Shown here in pieces: positions 32,443 to 44,322 of a stretch of 64,000 nucleotides of DNA. Source of the DNA: Trissonchulus latispiculum (Eukaryota > Nematoda > Enoplea > Enoplida > Ironidae); NCBI GenBank assembly GCA_030248195.1, contig JASAND010026192.1:1-64000 (forward strand), given 5' to 3'. Both the position numbers and the translations under genes were made by a program. Under the pieces are notes generated by a model. The model worked only from the letters and a program-made list of their open reading frames with translations. It searched no databases and was not told the DNA's origin. The number at the start of each line of letters is the position of its first letter. Positions within the stretch are counted from its first letter, which is position 1.

Positions 32443-35400
32443 TTACCTGGTATAATGTTTGCTTTCTTCGTGGACTGCCATTTCAGTGCTCTTGAATTCG
32501 TTCAGCTCTTTCCGAATGGCCGCCTAAAATTAACAGCAACTAGATGAAGAGAAAGAGAAACTATGCAACTTACTATAACACAGATAGTCACAGTTCTGAA
32601 ACAGCACTACTAGAACAGAACACTGGACTGAGATAAAGAATATTTCTGTCAATTTTTTCAAACAAATTATCAGAATTCTTCAAAGGACCTTATTCAGAGA
32701 AGAAAAGTCTAGAAAAGGGTTTTTTTAGGTTTTTTGGGGGGGGGGGGCCAAAAATTGGTTTTTTTGTATTCAGAGAAGAAACGTACTAGCAAACCAAAGC
32801 ATAAAATACAAAGAAACATAAATCCGAGACCGGACCAAATCCAATCCAAAGTGAAGAGTACAGTAGTCCTCATCAAACCTTATCCTTGGGTGTGAGGCGT
32901 GTCCAGGGTTTGTCAGCTCGTCTGTCGTAAAGCTCTGCCTGAGTCACTTCCACATAATCGCTGAACTGAATGATCTGTCGTTCCTTCAGTTCAGCAATGG
33001 TGGGTCGAAAACTGAGCTTCCTCAGCAACATTATTCGACGCTGTTCCATCGTCTCCTGACCGCCGTCCTCTCCATTTTCAGCTGAAAATTTAAAGTTTAA
33101 AATGCAAAATGCAGCTCAACTGACTTCCTAAGCTTAAATAAAGTACGAAATAAATAATTATTTAGACACAAACTCACAAAGGAAAGTAGGAAGCAAAATG
33201 CAGCTCAACTGACTTCAAAAATAAAAAAAAGAAAGAAAAAAAAAATAATAAAAAAAACTCACAAAGGAAAGTAGGAACAAAATGGACACAGCAACGATAC
33301 CAGAACTATGCACTAGAATAATGTGATAATGATAATCAAAAGTTAAAACATTGTTAGATCAGAACGTACTTCGCAGAATGTTCCTGTCTTGCAATTCCTC
33401 TATTGTGGGCCGTTGCGATAGCTTCCTGAAATATAACAATTCAAAAATTATTAGGTGAAAAAGTGGAAAATTAAAAGGGAGCTATCCCCCTCACTAATAA
33501 AAGTGGGATTAGTCAGAGCAAGAGTACATAATAACTAAGTCACACTCTTAGTTGTTATGCACTCTTGGTCAGAGAAAAGTAAAATTGCTAAGTTATACAG
33601 CCACAAAAGTGAAGCTGCAAAATTTTAAGTTTTCAATAAAAATTCTTAAATTTTGGTTATGTCAGAGCTTTGTAGGTGGAGTGGGAGGGCCAAAAAAGAA
33701 TTTGGGCCGATTGAAGGGAGGGGTCAAGTGAGTCACGACTTAAGTTTAACGCGTTAATTTACAGCTTTGAACCTCTTGAAACCTAAATCATTTATTGCGG
33801 ATAACATCAAAACTAATCACGAAAGCTCGAATTATTTAGAGTAAAACTACTCTACCTTTCTAGACGAATATATACATCCTGTTTGGGCAAAGAATGTAGC
33901 TCATCCTGACCGGAAGATTCGTCCGGAGTCGGTCCAGCGTCCAGTTTCAACGCCAGAGTATCCTTTCGATGAACCTTACTGGCTAGACCGGCTAAAATAC
34001 CACATTCCAGATATTATCACAAACAAAATTTTCTTGGTGTTTCAAACATAAGTAAAATTGAAAGCTCGGCAAAAACGAAAACTATCTCAGTTCATTCTTC
34101 AAATTGCAAAAACTAAAATTTTAATATTAAAATTTTTCAGGAAAACAGAATCAAACACAACCAAAATGAGCGACTCCTACAGATATTGAAATACCCAGTC
34201 TCGCTTACAGACAGGCAATGGTTCGTCTTCCTCTTCCTCGTCATCTCTGTACAGAATCGGACCGTCTGAGTCCGAATCAGAATCTATATCCCTGAAATAA
34301 AGGAAAAAATCAACAAACTAAACACATGCGTACACTACGTCATAAATCATCAACAGAAAATAGCAAAGAGTACCTACACTATAAAAGTGTGACAAGCATC
34401 ACACTTTATGGTATTAGCCGCTGAGCCATGCACGCGGTTAATCCCCCGCCCAGCAACAGCGTGGCTAGTAGACCCTCCCCGCAAATTCCGTATGCTCACT
34501 CATCTCTACAATAAGCCTGTATCTGGAACCCCCCCTCCTCCGACCCACGCAAATGTGATCCAATGTTAGGCTTACTGCAGATACGTAGTTGCGGGAGGAG
34601 GGGGTGGACCGTTAAGTGCAGAGCATGGCTCAGCTGCTGATAACAGAGTGTGACGCTTGTCACACTTTTATGTGTAATGTATTCTTGATAATACGGGTAT
34701 GTGGCTTCCAAGAAGCCCCAAGTAAGAAACTGGGGTTTTTAGACTCGCCGCAAAAAGTACGTTAATTTACAACTAAAATAGAACATACGGCGGATTCTGT
34801 GAGGGAAGGTTTGAAGAGGAAGGAGGTAGGAGCTCCCCTTTTCGCATGATGGGCCTGGCAGGAAGAGCCCGAAGATTTGGCTCTTTGGCGGGAATCTCTT
34901 CAACGCCAGGACGCCTCCAGGAAGGGCTTTCGTCTGAAACAAAACAAAACCCAATCTTCCATTGCGAGGAATGTATTCAGGCAACATAATTATGTTATGA
35001 AGTAAATCGGGACTTAGCAGAAATTTTCTAGACAAGTCAAAATCCTAGTGGTGTAAACTTTAAAGATTTGTTAACCACAAAATATATGGGGTTGCAGAAA
35101 CTGCCTGGGTTCAACTTAAACTTACAGAGGTTCAACTTAAAAACTGTTTCTCTTAAAGATCCGAAAAACGTTGTTTTATTTCAAATAGTATACGTAAAAA
35201 GCAAAACTTCTACAACTTCAACTAAAAGTACAATAATTTCGCAAAATTTGGACGGTAAAAATATTTAGAAAACTATGAGACCAAAATCAATCACAATTTC
35301 TACAATGTTTAGGCATATGACAGAATCTAACAAAGTGCATAATACATCCAGAAGCAGGTTTTCAGTCAATGAAAAGTTGCTATTACCTTCATCCAAATCA

Positions 35401-35669
35401 GGATCATCATCTTCTTCATCACAAACCGAGGGTATATCAGGGGTTGAGGAGGTGGCTTCACAAACTACTGAACCATCTAAAACATGTAATTGCATAAATA
35501 TACACTAATCAGAACCGCATAACGAATATACAGTTTCACGGCATGTTATACCAGCCTGAATCAACACTACTCTGGCTAATTCCAGGTTAGGTAATGTAAA
35601 TATAACCACGTGTTTAATTATGAAGAGTGTAGTTCATCACAATTGTTTGTGATACAGGTATGTTAACAA

Positions 35670-35747
<78 letters not shown>

Positions 35748-37935
35748 TGAATTAACAAAATACATACCATATGAGCCAATCGGACGAGGAAGGGTTGAGA
35801 AATCAGTTTCCTCAGCATCAGCGTCGACGAGAGGAATTTCAGAGGAATCTAAACACATATATATACGACAAATATATTAAACATAATGCAAAACACCCAA
35901 GTTGTCGGACCGCCATAACCAGACTATTAAAGAACATGGGTCGAACAACTAAAAAGAAAACACAAGACGACACACACAAAATTGCCAGTAAAAATATTGA
36001 AATACACGCATATATGCAGTAAGGATAAAGAGGGTATATTTTACATGGGGGCGGGCCCCCCGGGAAGTCCCCCCCCTGGAAAAAACCCTAAAAATACCCG
36101 GATAAATACAGACAAAACAAACTTAAAATTCTGATTCTAACCTTCGAATAGAACTGCAAACATGGCATTCAACGGCACAAAGAGAAGCACAAGAATGTGA
36201 TGCAAAATATTTTCGTACTCGTCCTGCCGCATTTTGGATACAGTTTTTAACAGTTTTATTCATAAGGTGAGCGGGTACCCATTTTGTGATCAGAAAAATT
36301 AGTTTTCAAAATCAGAAAATGGTTGCGACTTGGAGCGGAAGGAGTTCCTACTTACCTTATCCCTGCCCTACTTTACCCATTCAGCACATTATTAGCATAT
36401 ATACGTACGTGAATACTGCGTACGTATATATCTACGTAAACGTATATATTCATTTACCAAAGGTTTGGGATTTAGGTATGCTGCAGATGACGACATTATG
36501 AACAGTCTGCACCGTCTGTGTGGTGGCAAAGACGGCTCGCGGACTGAGGACAGGACTGCCACTGCAGGTGGCATTGGGAGAGGGCAACTGTTTTGAGGAG
36601 AGGACCGTGGACCCAGAGCTTAAGACACTTGTCGTTACGGTACTACTCGTTATGGTTGTCGTTGTGGTAATTAAGGTAGGTGAATTTGGCGAATGCATTC
36701 CATTGCCTAAAAAATGCGCACATGAAAGGAAACAGACTTCGGAAATAAATCAACAGTTCTTCGTTTTTTAGATGTCCCTAGAGGCTATAGCATTCCAAGC
36801 AAACAAAAATGTTTCCAAACAAAAATGTTTCAATGCACATATACGTACGTATATGCATATGAGTGAAGGCCTCAAATTCAAAATCAAATTTTTACAGACG
36901 TACTTATTCTGGGCAGAGGCAAAAACTCTATCAAAAATATAAAAATGAAAAGACATATATAACTTCCATTTAATTTAACTAACTTTCTTTCAAGACTCCT
37001 TTCTTCAGCAGTTCCTCCCTTGAAATACGAGTTGAGATCTTTCGCTCAAGAACTAAATCAATTTAGAAAAGTCAGAACATCACCGTGCTATATACATATA
37101 TACTGTCTTAAGAGAAGACAGTAAGACTTGAATGACTTCGAAGAAAGGAAGGTACCTACGTACAAGCTTAATTGGCACACCAGAGTATATGTATGTCCGA
37201 ACACAGAGTAGTAAACTAAAGGGAGCGGAGTAAGAAATTAAACCATCCTCATGAAAATTCATATAGGTTAGTGTGGTGAGTTGATCATAAATGTAGACTA
37301 TAATCGATGGAATCTTTTCCAGCTTTCAATGCGTCCCGGTAAGATACAGATGATGCTTATCTGACGTCAAATGTGTATAATTTGGTGGTATAAGCACATA
37401 CTATCTGAGGAGGATCAGGGATTTCAAACGTCACAAGAACATTTTAACACGTAACTAATTATAAATAATGTTTAGTCAATAACTAACTTTGAGCCGTTCG
37501 TTCCAGTTTCTGGCTTCGCTTTTTTCTTCGCCAGGGCCAGTTTTTGAGGAGACGGGCAATAAATCGTCGGGGAAAGGGTCTGCGTTGATGAGCAGCGGGC
37601 AAAGGGGCCGTCATGGAGCGGCTGGCCGGCGTCAGAGCCCCCGGGGCGCCCGAGGGGGCCGAAGGGTGACTTCCGCTGGCCAGGTGAGGGGAACCGAGCT
37701 CAGCACCAGCTCCCGGCTGGGAAGGATCGATGTTTTCCTCATCGTCTTCTAGGGTCATCTTAGTACCACCACCCAGTTCATAGTAGAGCCCGTTCCCCGA
37801 GGCTGCCTCGTGGAGTCCGTCCACACTGTGAGCAGCGGCAATGGCGTCCTTGACGTCTCCTTCGGAGGAAACTCGACCTGGAATCAAATGAATGGTTGTA
37901 ATACTGTACTGAGAATGATAATTCACTGACAACAT
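32443..37935 (-). CDS. PHACTR: Phosphatase and actin regulator (PHACTR) protein, 11 exons recognised
   Basis: Minus-strand exons: 37877-37488, 37052-36984, 36706-36458, 35848-35768, 35476-35387, 34933-34789, 34291-34209, 33991-33856, 33425-33370, 33081-32879, 32523-32447; phases join throughout (about 526 codons). Landmarks: a basic N-terminal [12 protein letters not shown] 1 ([20 protein letters not shown]), a Ser/Thr-rich linker, an acidic [18 protein letters not shown], a degenerate RPEL 2 ([18 protein letters not shown]), RPEL 3 ([17 protein letters not shown]), RPEL 4 ([17 protein letters not shown]), then the PP1-binding end [20 protein letters not shown] and [15 protein letters not shown]. 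PHACTRs bind G-actin through RPEL motifs and PP1 through the C-terminus. The first exon may start at ATG 37935 or be spliced from an unseen upstream exon (acceptor at 37878). The C-terminus is odd: HEESKHYTR then TAA at 32445-32443, or splicing at the overlapping GTAAGA. Vertebrates end FTRFHRP. Confidence 0.93.
33080..33290. repeat. Imperfect tandem duplication in a PHACTR intron
   Basis: AAAATGCAGCTCAACTGACT and CTCACAAAGGAAAGTAGGA each occur twice within 200 bp, from a local duplication beside RPEL-4 exon 33081-32879. Non-coding. Confidence 0.6.
33519..33567. mobile_element. 49-bp palindromic element with 7-bp TSD
   Basis: It consists almost only of termini: CAAGAGTACATAATAACT at 33519 and its complement (two mismatches) ending at 33567. 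The exact 7-bp direct repeat GTCAGAG flanks it at 33512-33518 and 33568-33574. It has the same termini as the 1.6-kb element at 22049. It sits in a PHACTR intron. Confidence 0.8.
34364..34687. mobile_element. CAAGAGTAC-family element, 324 bp
   Basis: Ends CAAAGAGTACCTACAC and (inverted) CAAGAATACATTACAC; inner arms GTGTGACAAGCATCACAC and CACTCTGTTATCAGCAGCTG pair. The flanks AAAATAG and ATAATAC agree at 5 of 7 bases, a decayed TSD. The G/C-rich core (CCCCCTCCTCCGACCC) resembles the larger family members. Inside a PHACTR intron. Confidence 0.65.
35671..35744. repeat. (TA)37 microsatellite
   Basis: Uninterrupted TA dinucleotides for 74 bp in a PHACTR intron. The translated YIYIYI frame over it is meaningless. 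Confidence 0.95.
36044..36100. repeat. Short G-rich inverted element, relative of 47854
   Basis: AGGGTATATTTTACATGGGG and CCCTAAAAATACCC bracket a GGGCCCCCCGGG palindrome. It looks like an internally deleted copy of the TCAGGGTATTTTTTA element. PHACTR intron. Confidence 0.55.
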
Positions 37936-38589
37936 TGTTCGTGTTGGCCAAAGGTTTACAGAGACAAAAACCGTTTACGAACGCAAAGCATTCAAAACTG
38001 ACTCTGTAACAAGTAAGAATGTCAGCGTAATTAAACTGCACAGTTTCAGGAAGAAAAGTATTTAGCACTGCAATGAAATAGAGAACGTATACGTATATAC
38101 TTGTTTACGAACAGTTTCTTCCATAAAACTAGCACCTTGTGCAATGACGTTTGCCGTCTAGATGGAACAAAACAAAGGTCTAATTTTAAACTAATCCTAT
38201 TTACGTACGTAGTACGTCTATCCAAGCGCTATAAGTTTGTACGCACTGCAAATCAAACATTTTCGTAATTGCCATGAGAAATAAGCAATGCCGTCGTTGT
38301 TGCACAAATCCAGACATTACGCAACAACGCCTTTAGGTACGAATAGCGGACACCAAATTGAGATATTCTTGGCCAGCTTTTTGAAGCCGAAAGTTTACGT
38401 ACGTTACATTTGGAACGGAACTGATTGTAAACATACACAACACAAAATGTAGTATATAGCTCAAGGAATATTGGTAAATTATGTATGCCATCCTTCCGGC
38501 GAACGTCGACAAGTCACAGACTCAAATCTTGTTTTCTATATGTAACTACAACCAACAAGTCGTAGTGATGTGAAGGGATAGCCCTAGAT
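37936..38589. other. Upstream of PHACTR exon 1; nothing recognised
   Basis: AT-rich with several TACGTA palindromes (for example 38090 and 38205). It could hold a promoter or an upstream exon. I see no exon with matching phase 1. Confidence 0.35.
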
Positions 38590-38830
38590 CCCTGAGAACA
38601 GGCGCGTAGCCAGGGGAGGGAATGGGGGAAATATTGATGTGGATGTGGACTCCCCAGGATTTTTTCCGTCCAATGTGTAAAATGCCCATTTTTCAAAAAA
38701 ATTTTCGCACCATCGGCGTAAAATATGTGCATCGTAGCACCATAATACGTGTTTCGTAGCCCAAAATGAGTATCCAATACCCTATTTGTGTAGCTGTGAC
38801 CAGCTATTACATCATTTGAGTGCATCAACA
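38590..38830. repeat. G-rich 'GCGTAGCCAGG' repeat fragment
   Basis: GGCGCGTAGCCAGGGGAGGG at 38602 then CATTTTTCAAAAAAATTTTC and AAATGAGTATCCAATACCCT. It is the opposite orientation of the 2927-4342 repeat and lacks the hAT-like insertion, so it serves as an empty-site comparison. Confidence 0.55.
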
Positions 38831-38990
38831 CGTGCTAGGGACTTAAGTATTTTGAATTTCAAAGAATGCTCTGTAAAAATTCCACGAAAGTCACAAAATA
38901 TATAAAATACACATGTCTATATAAAATAAGTATGCCCATGCAAACGGGTTGCGCATTCTACAGTGGTCTTCCGAATCCGTTGAACTAAAG

Positions 38991-39175
38991 GTGCTGGTAT
39001 CCTTTCGTGCAGTGCATTTGTGGGGGTCTTTTGAAACGCTATAACTTTCGCAAGTCTAGGAGTTGGAAAGAGCCTTATACATCAATTTAAAGCTTATAAT
39101 CAGTACATTCACACGAGCTTACGAAACTAGCAAAATTACCAAAAACCTATAGGGCCAAATTTACACTAAGCGGTA
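38991..39175. mobile_element. Short relative of the GGTGCTGG TTAA-family element
   Basis: AAGGTGCTGGTATCCTTTCG, CGCTATAACTTTCGCAAG and TTCACACGAGCTTACGAAAC match the left part of 9578-10585; it ends at GGTACCAGCACTT. A deleted copy of about 185 bp. Confidence 0.6.
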
Positions 39176-39754
39176 CCAGCACTTCAAGTTATGAATAAGC
39201 GGATATCCGTTAACACAAACTAGGCGAATATCCGAACCTGAAGTGTTCGCTGCACATCACTACGTAGCTTTCTACTGTTTTTATTTAGCATACGTACGCA
39301 CGCACCATTTACTGTATTCAGCAAAGCATAGCGTCTCATTGCCACAACTCGCTTCAGCCTACAAGAGGAACGACGCCGAGTGATACTGACTCCCATGATC
39401 GCTGGACTCCCAGGCCAGCCAGAACCCTTCTTAGTCCCTCCGTTAAAAGCCGAATAAATTCCGTTATATCGGTGGAACACAAAAACCGAAGAACCACGTC
39501 TATTTCTCACCGGCATCATGCCGACTATATAATCGGTTGCAAATTATATATATACTCGATGAAGAATGTATATATATATATATAAATTAGTTAAAAGAAC
39601 ATATTTACAGAGGAATCCGGAAAAACAAAAAATATAATATTGGAATTAATGATATTACGTATGCAAAGAAAAGAAATACGTATATATAATACACCTCCTT
39701 AACAAAACAGAAGTGATCACTTTGATAGATGGTGATTCTGCCGTATACGCACAC

Positions 39755-40582
39755 CTGTGTCTAAAATTCGCAAAACTTATCCGATTGAGATCAAATTTTG
39801 TATGGGTGAATTTAAAACATTTCTGACCGATCTGTGACAAAAATTTGAAATTTAAAATTAAAATTTAAAATTTAAATTTTTAAGTTTTTAAAGGGGGACC
39901 AAGGGGAACCAAAAACTTTCTGTCTCAGATTTTGCTGAAAAGTTGCATACAAGGGTTTTCCGGATCGCTGAACACGAATCTAAAAATCATTTTTCGATCC
40001 AACTTTTCGTTAGCTGGTGCTGGACATAAACTAAAGATGTTTCAAGCAAACTAAAGATTTCAAGCAAACGAAATGCTGGATCGAAAGATGGTTTTCATAT
40101 TCGTGTTCAGCGACCCTGTTAATCCCTGTGTGCAATCGAAGACCACAGATCGATCAGAAATGTCTTAAAATGCACCGCTACAAAAGTTGAGCTCAATCGG
40201 GTAAGTTTTGTGAATTTTAAGCCTGGCTCACACTGGTGTCTTATGTCTTATGTCTTTTGTCTTATGTCTTATCTTATGTCTTAAGGCGTTCACACTGGTG
40301 TTTTATGTCTTATGTCTTATGTCTTTTTGTCTTAAGGCAGACTTGGGCTAGGCTCAACTTTTGTCTTATGTCTTAAGGGATAAACCAATCACATTGCAGC
40401 TAGTTTAACCATTGTCAAGTTGATTGGTTGAATGGATCAAATGTGCTGCCTAAGACAAGAGACATAAGACAGCAGTGTGAACGGTTCTGTCTTAAGACAT
40501 AAAACATAAGACATGAGACATAAGGCATAAGACAAAAGACATAAGACATAAGACGCCAGTGTGAACCAGGCTTTAGACACAG
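39755..40582. mobile_element. Foldback element split by a Harbinger MITE
   Basis: CTGTGTCTAAAATTCGCAAA at 39755 pairs with TTTTGTGAATTTTA (40206-40219) and, after the MITE, GACACAG (40576-40582). Inner arms CGATTGAGATCAAATTTTG and AACATTTCTGACCGATC also pair. The loop contains a second hairpin around CGATCCAACTTTTCGTTAGC. Non-coding. Confidence 0.7.
40220..40572. mobile_element. Harbinger-type MITE built of TCTTATG repeats, TTA duplication
   Basis: Termini AGCCTGGCTCACACTGGTGT and (inverted) AGCCTGGTTCACACTGGCGT; TTA at 40217-40219 and 40573-40575. The arms are short tandem (TCTTATG)n and (CATAAGA)n runs. The ends match the consensus AGCC(C/T)GG(T/C)T(T/C)ACACTG of the full Harbinger at 55151, so that transposase could plausibly move it. 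Confidence 0.85.
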
Positions 40583-40596
40583 CTATTATATTACAG

Positions 40597-40975
40597 ATGC
40601 ATTGGGGCCGCCACTACCGGGCCGGAACCTCAGCGTGGCCCCGACCGGGGCCGGGGGGGCGGGGCATGGGAAGCCGGGGCCTGGAAATTGGAGGTCCAAA
40701 TTGAAAATTTACTTAGATTCAAGTTTTGCAGTAATTTCTAGTATATATATATACAAACGTTATTATTGATGTTTACGAACACAAATCGGCGAGAAAACAA
40801 ACGATTTGTAACACTTCGACCTGTTTTTGACTTACGAAATTTTTGGGCCAAAAATGTCAAAATTTCCTATTTTTATAAATTTTTGGCCCCAGCCAGGACC
40901 GGGGCTTAACCGCCGTGGCCGGGGCCTGACTACTGGGGCCCCCGGCCGGAGCCGAGGCCAGGCCCCGGTGCATTC
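40597..40975. repeat. GC-rich inverted-repeat element
   Basis: ATGCATTGGGGCCGCCACTA at 40597 is mirrored by GGCCCCGGTGCAT near 40961. Both ends consist of GGGGCC/CCGGGG runs around an AT-rich middle. Same style as 21378 and 57350. Confidence 0.6.
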
Positions 40976-40999
40976 CTATATATAAATGCCATTCCCAAA

Positions 41000-42288
41000 T
41001 GTGCAAGGCACAGTACACTGGATAAAAATAAAATGTTAACTGTATAGCAAGCTGCAAAAATCAACCACTGAATTACAGTTACACGCTTTCAGCCTAGCAG
41101 CTCAGCATTCAACAAAAATTCCAGTTTCTGCAGGCACGATTCCACAACTGCCGATGCACAGCTACACAACGAACAAGCTGATAACTGATGGGGAAGAAAA
41201 AATAGAAAATAGAAAAACCTTCCCAAAGAAAACATCACAAAAGTCTGAATGACAGGTATGCAAGATAAAAACCACCCACAGCCGCATATGTATGGAAGAC
41301 ATTGTACTGTAGTAATCCATTCCTATGACAGACAGTACATGCCCGCTCAAAGCAACAAACACATACAATATATACTTTTGAACTCAAGATTCACAAACGA
41401 ATGAAAGAGACGAAGAATTACAACACAAATTCAAGTCCGCTGAGTTTATGTTAAAAAGGAACACAATGACAACATCCAGTGACATCAAAAATGTCAAACC
41501 TAGTTTTTCCTTGCTATTAAAAAGCACAATTTATGCATATCCGTGTTTCACACCGAAAAATTCCTACATAATTTTCAAGCTGAAGCAAAAAATTAGCAAC
41601 ACAGTATAATAACCACTACAGTATATAGTCCAAAAATACAAAATTAAATATATATACTACTTGACTTGGGTCTAAGCTCAGCAGCACAACGACGAATACA
41701 GAAAACCGTTCAAGCCAAGCAGAATGTAAAAGGTGTGACAAGCAAGCCAGTTTGGAAATTCCAAGAGAAATATTGGCGCACAACTGCAGTGTAACAATGA
41801 AGCTAACAAAGTCACTGCCAATACTTGTCTACAACGCATATAATATCAAGCACAGAGACCCGACACAGGAGAAAAGTTGAAACGTGGCTTTAAACTACGC
41901 ATATATATAATATATATACGTATATACTATGTGTGTATATATATATATATTATATATAAATGCTAACACACGGATATATAGGTATGCGCGCTATCAGTTC
42001 CAAATTTATGGGGCAACAATAGTTTAGAGGGATAAATGCTAATGCTATCAATCGTCGTACTCACTCACTCATACTGCTACCTATCATTCAGTGTGAGTGA
42101 ATGGGGAATGTGTACATAAAAAGCGTAACCACAACCACAGGATATTGATAACGTGGAGGGAGGAAAAGAAATCGGGCTTCATAATACCGCAGGGCTACGT
42201 ACCAGATAAAGGTAGCAGGGCTAGACGGTACATTGCTTGTGCTACTTTATTAAGCATTCATCTACCCAAACTCATGTACTGCAACAGG
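41000..42288. other. Intergenic, nothing recognised except AT-rich microsatellites
   Basis: TA-rich runs at 41898-41960. No gene is supported. Confidence 0.4.
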
Positions 42289-42290
42289 TA

Positions 42291-43478
42291 GCTAAAGTCT
42301 GACCAAAAATTCTTGGAACCGAAATGTGAGCGGCTGTCCTGAGTTATCATTAGAAGGTAGCCTATACAATGTATATATTTTTCGAATCCTCAGGAACCCG
42401 AGATTTCGAAAATTCGAAAAAATCCGAAATTCCGAAATTCATTCACGGAAAATTTAAAAGTTTTGGTTTTTCGCCCAATTTTTATCGCAATCAAAATTTG
42501 GTTCTCACAGTCGATTAGAGACGGTCCTGCTACACAATTGTGCTCTTAGAAGCTTTTCACGAAAATACACCCAATTTCCGTAATTCCGGGTTTTCTAAAT
42601 TACCGGATTTTAAAATTTTCCTCCAATACCCATAAGATGGGTATCATTCGAAAGCTCTTATCGGGCTGAACAACTTTTGTAATAGAACGAACTCGTGAAA
42701 ATGCACACAATTCCCGGAATTCGAGAAAACCGGATTTTCCGGATTTTAAAAATTTTCTCCAATACCCACAATATGGGTATCATTCGAGAGCTCTTGATGA
42801 GCTGAACAAATCTTGTAATAGAACTAACTTGCAGAAATGAGCCCAGTTCTCGGAATTCACGAAAACTTTCCAAGCTAGAGTGAAATCCGAATTTGTGAAT
42901 TCCGGGATTTGGGTGCATTTTCAGACATTGGTTCTATTACAAGATTTGTTCAGCTCATCAAGAGCTCTCGAATGATACCCATATTGTGGGTATTGAGAAA
43001 ATTTTTAAAATCCGGAAAATCCGGTTTTCGCGAATTCCGGGAATTGAGTGCATTTTCACGAGTTCGTTCTATTACAAAAGTTGTTCAGCTCGATAAGAGC
43101 TTTCGAATGATACCCACGTTGAGGGTATTGGAGGAAATTTTTAAAATCCGGTAATTTAGAAAACTAAAAAAAAAAAATTCCGGAATTCCGGAAATTGGGT
43201 GCATTTTCGTGAAAAGCTTCTAAGAGCAAAAATGTGTAGCGGGACCAGCTCTATTCGACTGTGAGAACCAAATTTTGATTGCGATAAAAATTTGGCGAAA
43301 AACTAAAAATTTTAAATTTTCCGTGAATGAATTCCGGAATTTCGGAATTTTTCGGATTTTCGAAATCTCGGGTTCCTGAGGATTCGAAAAATATATACAT
43401 TGTATAGGCTACCTTCAAATGATAACTCAGGACAGCCGCTCACATTCCGGTTCCAAGAATTTTTGGTCAGACTTTAGT
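42291..43478. mobile_element. Tc1/mariner-type foldback element, TA flanks, copy 2
   Basis: Ends GCTAAAGTCTGACCAAAAAT and (inverted) ACTAAAGTCTGACCAAAAAT between TA dinucleotides (42289-42290 and 43479-43480). The arms pair over nearly the whole length, sharing GAATTCCGG motifs and four TATCATTCGA(A/G)AGCTC motifs with the copy at 30028, although the outer 80 bp differ. Non-coding. Confidence 0.78.
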
Positions 43479-43633
43479 TACACCCTAGTTTCATAACCAC
43501 ACAGCATGGTGAACATGGTATTGTCCGTTGGAACACAACAGTGACTTAAAGACTTCGTATCGAGTAGCCTCCGAAAAGTATAGGTATATTTTCTTCATTT
43601 TCACGTATATATATGTATATATATATATATATA

Positions 43634-44322
43634 TACAAGAACAAAAAGTGCTCCTTCGTCGCATGTAAAATACATATGAGTTCCGTAGGGCGGTTGTAAA
43701 TTAAGGAAAACAAGTCGCAACCGCTTAACATATGAGCGTGTCCTACAACGAGGCTCATATTGGCGTATGTCATAATATGAATAATTTGCAGATATATATT
43801 TTACTTTTATATAAATACATACTGCATAAAGCTTTTCATTACAAATTGTCCTTCACATAGCTTGTTGATCAGACACTATAGTGTGCATATGCTCAATACG
43901 GTACGCCATGAGGCGCTCTGACTCAGAGCCAAGTGGGAACGCACCACAGCGTATCGCGAAATATTAGGTGTGCCATAGTGTTTCAGGAAACATCAGGTTG
44001 CATATACAGTTCAGCTTGAGCAGCCGTAGTTCACTTCAGTCCATTTCTTTTGGGCCACAACGTCTATTCATTTTTTCCGTAATGTGGATGAAGCTGAGGT
44101 TCTTTAATGAGGCTTTAATGTGGAATGCACTGTGACGCCAATATGAGCCTCGTTGTAGGACAGGCTCATATGTTAAGCGGTTGCAACTTGTTTTCCTTAA
44201 TTTACAACCTCCCTACGGAACTCATATGTATTTTACAGACTAGTTTTTGCTTATGTACAACCTGCCCACGAAGACTCATATGTATTTTACATGCGACGAA
44301 GGAGCACTTTTCGTTCTTGTTT
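43634..44322. mobile_element. Inverted-repeat element of the TGCTCC family
   Basis: ACAAGAACAAAAAGTGCTCC at 43634 and GGAGCACTTTTCGTTCTTGT ending at 44322. The arms share GACGAAGGAGC/GCTCCTTCGTC, CATGTAAAATACATATGAG, TTAAGCGGTTGC and CCTCGTTGTAGGAC, punctuated by (A/C)ATATGAG motifs. Same architecture as 47803-48934 and 51327. No TSD recognised. Confidence 0.65.

Noticed and set aside
35637..35858. Frames encoding long YIYIYI runs (also at 45826 and 43546)
   Set aside because: Translations of TA microsatellites.
37489..37752. Plus-strand 87-codon frame
   Set aside because: Antisense shadow of PHACTR exon 1, which has clear family similarity on the minus strand.
39220..39519. Minus-strand frame (MMPVRNRRGSS...) as PHACTR first exon
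   Set aside because: It has real ATGs and a GTGAGA donor, but the phase (0) does not match the phase-1 acceptor at 37878, and it lacks the family's N-terminal motif.
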